Source of the DNA: Alkalinema pantanalense
Lineage (GTDB): Bacteria > Cyanobacteriota > Cyanobacteriia > Leptolyngbyales > Leptolyngbyaceae
DNA: 64,000 nt
Assembly (NCBI RefSeq): GCF_050753345.1
Contig: NZ_JBLZFX010000021.1
Span: forward strand, 9,138-73,137
Reading direction: 5' to 3'
Positions 60,409 through 64,000 of the stretch are shown piece after piece. Within the stretch, counting starts at the first letter, position 1. The number at the start of each line of letters is the position of its first letter. Both the position numbers and the translations under genes were made by a program. Below the pieces are notes generated by a model. That model did not search any database. It saw only the letters and a list, made by a program, of their open reading frames with translations, and had not been told where the DNA came from.

Positions 60409-60996
60409 TTGAGATCACTCCAACGATGGTGGCGGACAGCACCGCCCAAGCTACTTCCCCTGTCCCGTGCCATCGATCGCCTGAATGAGCAAATCGGGCA
60501 AGGCGTTCTATGGTTGGTTCTGGTGATGGTGGGATTAGGAGTTTGGAATGTGATTGGACGATATCTCGGTCGCACGATCGGGCAAAACCTCACCTCCAAT
60601 GCGTTCATCGAAGGTCAATGGTACACCTTTGATATTCTGTTTCTCCTGGGTGCGGCCTACGCGCTGCTCCATGACGAACATGTGCGGGTGGATATTTTCT
60701 ACACCCACTGGAGTCCTCGCAAAAAAGCGATCGCGAATTTAATCGGTTCTCTTTTCTATCTTCTCCCCTTCTGTGTTCTAGTCGCATGGTTTTCCTGGGG
60801 ATCCGTGGTGGAATCCTGGGCCATTTGGGAAGGATCCCCTGACCCCGGCGGTTTACCTCGCTACCCCATCAAAGCGCTGATTTTAGTCAGTTGTTTCCTG
60901 TTATTCCTCCAAGGCATTTCCGAAGCCATTAAAAATTGGGCTATTCTGACGGGCGATCGAGATGCCAAACCAGAATCCCACGAGTCAGAAATTTAG
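60409..60996 (+). CDS. TRAP transporter small permease (DctQ)
   Basis: A 195-residue membrane protein with four spans (GQGVLWLVLVMVGLGVWNVI, WYTFDILFLLGAAYALLHDE, LIGSLFYLLPFCVLVAWFSW, ALILVSCFLLFLQGISEA). DEHVRVDIFY is the diagnostic DctQ motif. TTG 60409 is chosen because GGAGG lies 8 bases before it; a GTG at 60346 is possible. With DctM it forms the membrane part of a sodium-driven uptake system, often for organic acids or glutamate in cyanobacteria. The two genes are 31 bases apart. Confidence 0.9.
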   Translation: MRSLQRWWRTAPPKLLPLSRAIDRLNEQIGQGVLWLVLVMVGLGVWNVIGRYLGRTIGQNLTSNAFIEGQWYTFDILFLLGAAYALLHDEHVRVDIFYTHWSPRKKAIANLIGSLFYLLPFCVLVAWFSWGSVVESWAIWEGSPDPGGLPRYPIKALILVSCFLLFLQGISEAIKNWAILTGDRDAKPESHESEI

Positions 60997-61027
60997 CATT
61001 TTCAGGTGATTACAATGGGGACTTGCA

Positions 61028-62443
61028 ATGGGTGATTGGATTATTGAAATTGATACTGAGTGGCTTGGGCCAGGCATGTTTGCGGGTGCACTGGTCATGT
61101 TGTCGTTGGGATATCCCGTTGCATTTTCCCTCGGAGCCGTTGCCATTCTTTTTGGCTTGGTGGGCATTGGTTTAGGCGTGTTCGACTTTAGCCTATTTAC
61201 CGCCATGCCCCAGCGGATTTTTGGCACGATGTCCAACTACACCCTGCTCGCCATTCCCTACTTTATTTTTATGGGAGCCATGCTGGAAAAAACCGGGATG
61301 GCCGAGCGGTTATTGGAAACCGTAGGAATTTTGCTGGGTCGTCTGCGGGGTGGGTTAGCACTAGCAGTGGTGATTGTTGGGGCGCTCCTAGCTGCGACTA
61401 CAGGAGTTGTGGCGGCAACAGTCGTGGCAATGGGAATGATTTCGCTGCCTATCATGCTGCGTTATGGGTATAACAAGCAGTTAGCCACTGGGGTCATTGC
61501 AGCATCGGGAACACTAGGACAAATCATTCCGCCCAGTGTTGTCTTGGTCGTACTGGGCGATCAATTAGGGGTGTCCGTAGGAGATTTATTTGTCGGTTCG
61601 GTGATTCCGGGACTGATGATGGCTGGAGCCTTTGCCATACATGTATTAGTAGTTGGATTTCTCCGCCCCGATATGGCTCCTGCGTTACCGGAGGAAGTCC
61701 GATCGATCGGCAAAAAGGCCCTTGGGAAACAGGTGATGCAAGCGATGGTGCCGCCCCTAGTGCTGATTCTGTTAGTGTTGGGGAGTATTTTCTTTGGTAT
61801 TGCCACCCCCACGGAAGCCGGTGCAGTGGGATCTTTTGGCGCAATGATTCTGGCATTTTTCAATCGCCAACTCACGAAAACAGCCATTCAGCAGGTTTGT
61901 GATGTGACCCTCCGCACCACAGCAATGGTGGTGTTTATTCTTTTTGGCTCAACCCTGTTTAGCTTGGTTTTTCGGGGGTTGGAAGGCGATCAGTTCATGC
62001 ACCATGTTCTGTCTAATCTGCCCGGTGCTGAAGTGGGATTCTTGTTTGTCAGCATGGCTGTAGTGTTTATCCTCGGCTTTTTTATTGACTTTTTTGAAAT
62101 TGCCTTTATTGTGATTCCGCTGTTTGTTCCAGTGTTAAACACACTGTATCGCCAAAAATTTGAGCGCATGGGAATGGAACCTAGCGCGATCGAGCTTGCC
62201 TTAAATCAAATTCGTATTTGGTATGGCGTAGTTCTGGGTGCTAATTTACAGACTTCTTTTCTCTCACCTCCCTTCGGATTTGCGCTATTTTATCTAAGAG
62301 GCGTTGCTCCTCTTGAGGTTTTAACCACAGATATTTACAAAGGAGTTATTCCCTTTATTCTGTTGCAGTTGTTCGTTTTAGTGTTAATCGTTGCGTTTCC
62401 GCAGATCGTTCATTTCTTGCCCTCTCTGTCTAACGCCAGTTGA
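61028..62443 (+). CDS. TRAP transporter large permease (DctM)
   Basis: A 471-residue membrane protein with about 12 spans. It carries the solute and sodium path. NYTLLAIPYFIFMGAMLEKT, LLAATTGVVAATVVAMGMIS, ASGTLGQIIPPSVVLVVLGD and FFGIATPTEAGAVGSFGAMI are typical of DctM. ATG start. The matching periplasmic binding protein (DctP) is not found on either side, so it must be elsewhere. A solute cannot be named. Confidence 0.93.
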   Translation: MGDWIIEIDTEWLGPGMFAGALVMLSLGYPVAFSLGAVAILFGLVGIGLGVFDFSLFTAMPQRIFGTMSNYTLLAIPYFIFMGAMLEKTGMAERLLETVGILLGRLRGGLALAVVIVGALLAATTGVVAATVVAMGMISLPIMLRYGYNKQLATGVIAASGTLGQIIPPSVVLVVLGDQLGVSVGDLFVGSVIPGLMMAGAFAIHVLVVGFLRPDMAPALPEEVRSIGKKALGKQVMQAMVPPLVLILLVLGSIFFGIATPTEAGAVGSFGAMILAFFNRQLTKTAIQQVCDVTLRTTAMVVFILFGSTLFSLVFRGLEGDQFMHHVLSNLPGAEVGFLFVSMAVVFILGFFIDFFEIAFIVIPLFVPVLNTLYRQKFERMGMEPSAIELALNQIRIWYGVVLGANLQTSFLSPPFGFALFYLRGVAPLEVLTTDIYKGVIPFILLQLFVLVLIVAFPQIVHFLPSLSNAS

Positions 62444-62474
62444 GTCTAACGCCAGTTGATGTGTGAGCCGTGTT

Positions 62475-63038
62475 ATGAAAAAATTTTCACCATTTTTCCT
62501 TGGTACGATCGCTATCGTCGTGTTATTAACCGCCTGTGGCCCGAGCAAGCCACCGGAGGAAGCCTCTCCCAGTCCTGCGGCCAGTGAGATCCCGACGGCT
62601 TCTCCTAGCGCTAGCGCGTCCCCTTCACCGAAGGCCGATACCAAGACCCAAAAGACTGACTCAGCTTCTGACACAGACGAGCCATCCTATCCGGAAACAG
62701 CTCCTAGGGAGGAAGCCCGCGAACCCGCGAGAACAGAACCTGCTACCACCAAGGCCGCAGAGAAAGCCCCCCGATCGGCCCCAGCGCCTGCGCCTGCTGC
62801 CAAGCCTCAGCCTAGACCGACCCCTGCTCCCCCGAGCCGCCCCGAGCCCGAGCCCGAGCCGGAACCCGATCCAGAACCTGCTCAACCGGAAGTGTCGGAA
62901 CCGGAACCGCCACCCCCTGCCAGTGCAGGAACCCCGATCGGGCCCGCGATCGACTGTGATGGTGATGGTAAAAATAATGATCAGCGCATCGATAACAACG
63001 GCGACGGAGTCCCAGATGACTGCCTAATTGGTCGGTAG
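62475..63038 (+). CDS. Lipoprotein with Pro/Glu-rich stalk and calcium-loop-like tail
   Basis: About 187 residues. The lipobox is LLTAC (IAIVVLLTACGPSKPP), so it is anchored at Cys near residue 21. Residues about 25-155 are a low-complexity Pro/Ala/Ser/Glu stalk with EPEPEPEPDPEP. The last about 30 residues (DCDGDGKNNDQRIDNNGDGV then PDDC) contain two DxDGxxxD-like loops closed by two cysteines, like thrombospondin type-3 or dockerin repeats that bind calcium. ATG 62475 is chosen; a GTG at 62463 adds four residues. It follows dctM by 31 bases. Confidence 0.78.
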   Translation: MKKFSPFFLGTIAIVVLLTACGPSKPPEEASPSPAASEIPTASPSASASPSPKADTKTQKTDSASDTDEPSYPETAPREEAREPARTEPATTKAAEKAPRSAPAPAPAAKPQPRPTPAPPSRPEPEPEPEPDPEPAQPEVSEPEPPPPASAGTPIGPAIDCDGDGKNNDQRIDNNGDGVPDDCLIGR

Positions 63039-63420
63039 AAAACCTGAGAAGAAATCTAGGCAGCTATGTGAACGAACCTACTGTAACTGTGAACTTTCCG
63101 ATTGTTTATGGTGGGAGTCGATACCGAGCAGATAGTTGCCTAGAATTTGGGTAGCAATCCCAGTCGGGCGCATCCCAGGCGGCAAGCCAATCAAGCATCG
63201 ATCGGGTAAATTAATGAGTTAGCTTTAGATTAATTAATTAATTAATTTTAGATTGATTATTCTTGTTAAATTAACTATTTATTTTTAGATATTTATTTTT
63301 AGATATTTATTTTTGAGTGCCTTCCAGATTTTCCAAGGGAAGAAAAACCTGGAAGATATAGATTAAGTTATAGAACTCGAGAATCGAGAATCGATTTTAG
63401 GCTAGAAAATTATCAGCTAC
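63039..63420. repeat. AT-rich region with TTAATTAA and ATTTATTTTTAGAT repeats
   Basis: TTAATTAATTAATTAATTTT lies at about 63229-63248. Then ATTTATTTTTAGAT repeats about three times (about 63277-63314). The 382 bp gap has no gene. This is the most AT-rich stretch in the window. It could be a promoter-proximal UP-like region for the convergent small gene or simply relaxed DNA. Confidence 0.7.
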
Positions 63421-63693
63421 CTAATCCCAGATCCGATTACCGTTTTCATCCATTCGCGCCTGTCGGATAACATCTGAAATAGCCTCTGCATCCCGAATAT
63501 GGTGCAATGCCTCGGGCTCCTCATCTCCCCGTTGAACCACAAAGAACGTAGGAACTTGTAGATGTTCACCCGTAATATCTGCAGTATCAACGGCTAGTTG
63601 TTGCTGTTTTTCTTCTAAAGATTTGGAGGGATCAATCCGATCGCCCTCATTTAAAGTTGGACGGTAATTAGATTCTTGAGATTGGTTATCCAT
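63421..63693 (-). CDS. Small acidic hypothetical protein
   Basis: A 90-residue acidic protein: NYRPTLNEGDRIDPSKSLEE, VDTADITGEHLQVPTFFVVQ and DAEAISDVIRQARMDENGNR. No membrane segment or known motif. Short proteins of this kind occur in cyanobacteria without known function. ATG 63693 has GAGGAAG upstream, which supports a real gene. Confidence 0.65.
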   Translation of the reverse strand: MDNQSQESNYRPTLNEGDRIDPSKSLEEKQQQLAVDTADITGEHLQVPTFFVVQRGDEEPEALHHIRDAEAISDVIRQARMDENGNRIWD

Positions 63694-63986
63694 GAATGTC
63701 TTCCTCGTGTTTCTATCATTAATCTAGCCGTAAAAACGTGGTCTCGGAACCGTCGATTTATAGACTTGACTCAACCCTAATTTACTAATTTAGATAGATA
63801 GTTTTTTCGCTATAAAAGGCGGAACCTTTCCCATCCATCCTAAATTCATCAGGGCTAAAGCTGAGATTGACTATCAGGCGCGATCGAAATTCCCTGATTC
63901 TCAATAAGTTTGTGTTTTGTGACGAGATGCCTCCTCGCCAGAGAAAACTCCTATGCTAAAGGTAAGCACTGTGGAGGATAGCCTCT

Positions 63987-64000
63987 ATGACAGAGCGCAA
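63987..64000 (+). CDS. First codons of a gene cut by the right edge
   Basis: ATG 63987 (MTER...) has GGAGG at 63973-63977, nine bases upstream, and continues past the end of the window. Nothing more can be said about the product. Confidence 0.55.

Overview
This window is chromosomal DNA from a cyanobacterium. The evidence is a complete kaiABC circadian clock locus, Ycf54 (chlorophyll cyclase factor), HemJ, cyanobacterial-type glutamate-cysteine ligase, an arogenate-dehydrogenase-like TyrA, several small families found almost only in cyanobacteria (DUF3493, DUF2811, DUF2949, DUF3318, DUF1350, DUF4347) and very frequent HIP1-like GCGATCGC / CGATCG palindromes on both strands. I cannot assign a genus. 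No tRNA, rRNA, CRISPR array or intact insertion sequence was recognised.

Layout. 1-10 kb: the 5' end of a gene leaving the left edge, a DUF3493 membrane protein, a CodA-like amidohydrolase, an exported protein of unknown function, a pentapeptide-repeat protein, tyrA, a secreted PrxQ-type peroxiredoxin, pdxJ-ycf54, an exported low-complexity protein and a DUF212 membrane protein. 10-20 kb: folD and crtE (GGPP synthase), an OB-fold-like lipoprotein, a Nudix hydrolase, menH, a methyltransferase, a TPR protein, a pabC-like lyase, ftsH and a LuxR-type regulator. 20-33 kb: a TolB-like protein, a 1002-residue hybrid histidine kinase divergent from kaiA, kaiA, kaiB, kaiC, alaS and pgk. 33-43 kb: a LysM/M23 peptidoglycan hydrolase with a long leader region, trmL, gshA, a MITE-like element, DUF3318, a small DNA-binding-like protein, DUF1350 and a stand-alone DUF4347 protein. 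43-46 kb: an arsenic methylation/arsenosugar cluster (peroxidase-like protein, ArsS, ArsM). 46-50 kb: glgP, then a strong candidate chromosomal replication origin (four 13-mers, a cluster of TTTTCCACA DnaA boxes and an AT-rich tract) and DUF2811. 50-64 kb: DUF2949, tatC, an EVE-like protein, an orphan ABC permease, hemJ, trhO, ssb, mreBCD, an ABC exporter half-transporter, a TRAP transporter pair (DctQM), a lipoprotein with a calcium-loop-like tail, a small acidic protein and the first bases of one more gene.

How the genes work together. Most are housekeeping genes in short operons: pdxJ-ycf54, folD-crtE, alaS then pgk, ssb divergent from mreBCD, and dctQ-dctM. The two functional modules that stand out are the Kai oscillator and the arsenic cluster. 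KaiC keeps the exact Synechococcus elongatus numbering of its phosphosites (S431/T432) and catalytic glutamates (E77/E78, E318/E319). Beside it, on the other strand, is a kinase with two receiver-like domains that have lost their phospho-acceptor aspartate.

The non-coding DNA is rich in repeats. An approximately 100 bp element with GGGTAGG tracts is present as a near-perfect inverted pair around the amidohydrolase region, with diverged relatives inside the arsenic cluster and beside ssb. There is also a GCCCTCATCCT inverted-repeat element, a 113 bp MITE-like element and several short tandem repeats, one of them inside the coding sequence of tyrA. The items I would check first are the putative oriC, the kai-linked pseudo-receiver kinase and the G-rich repeat family.
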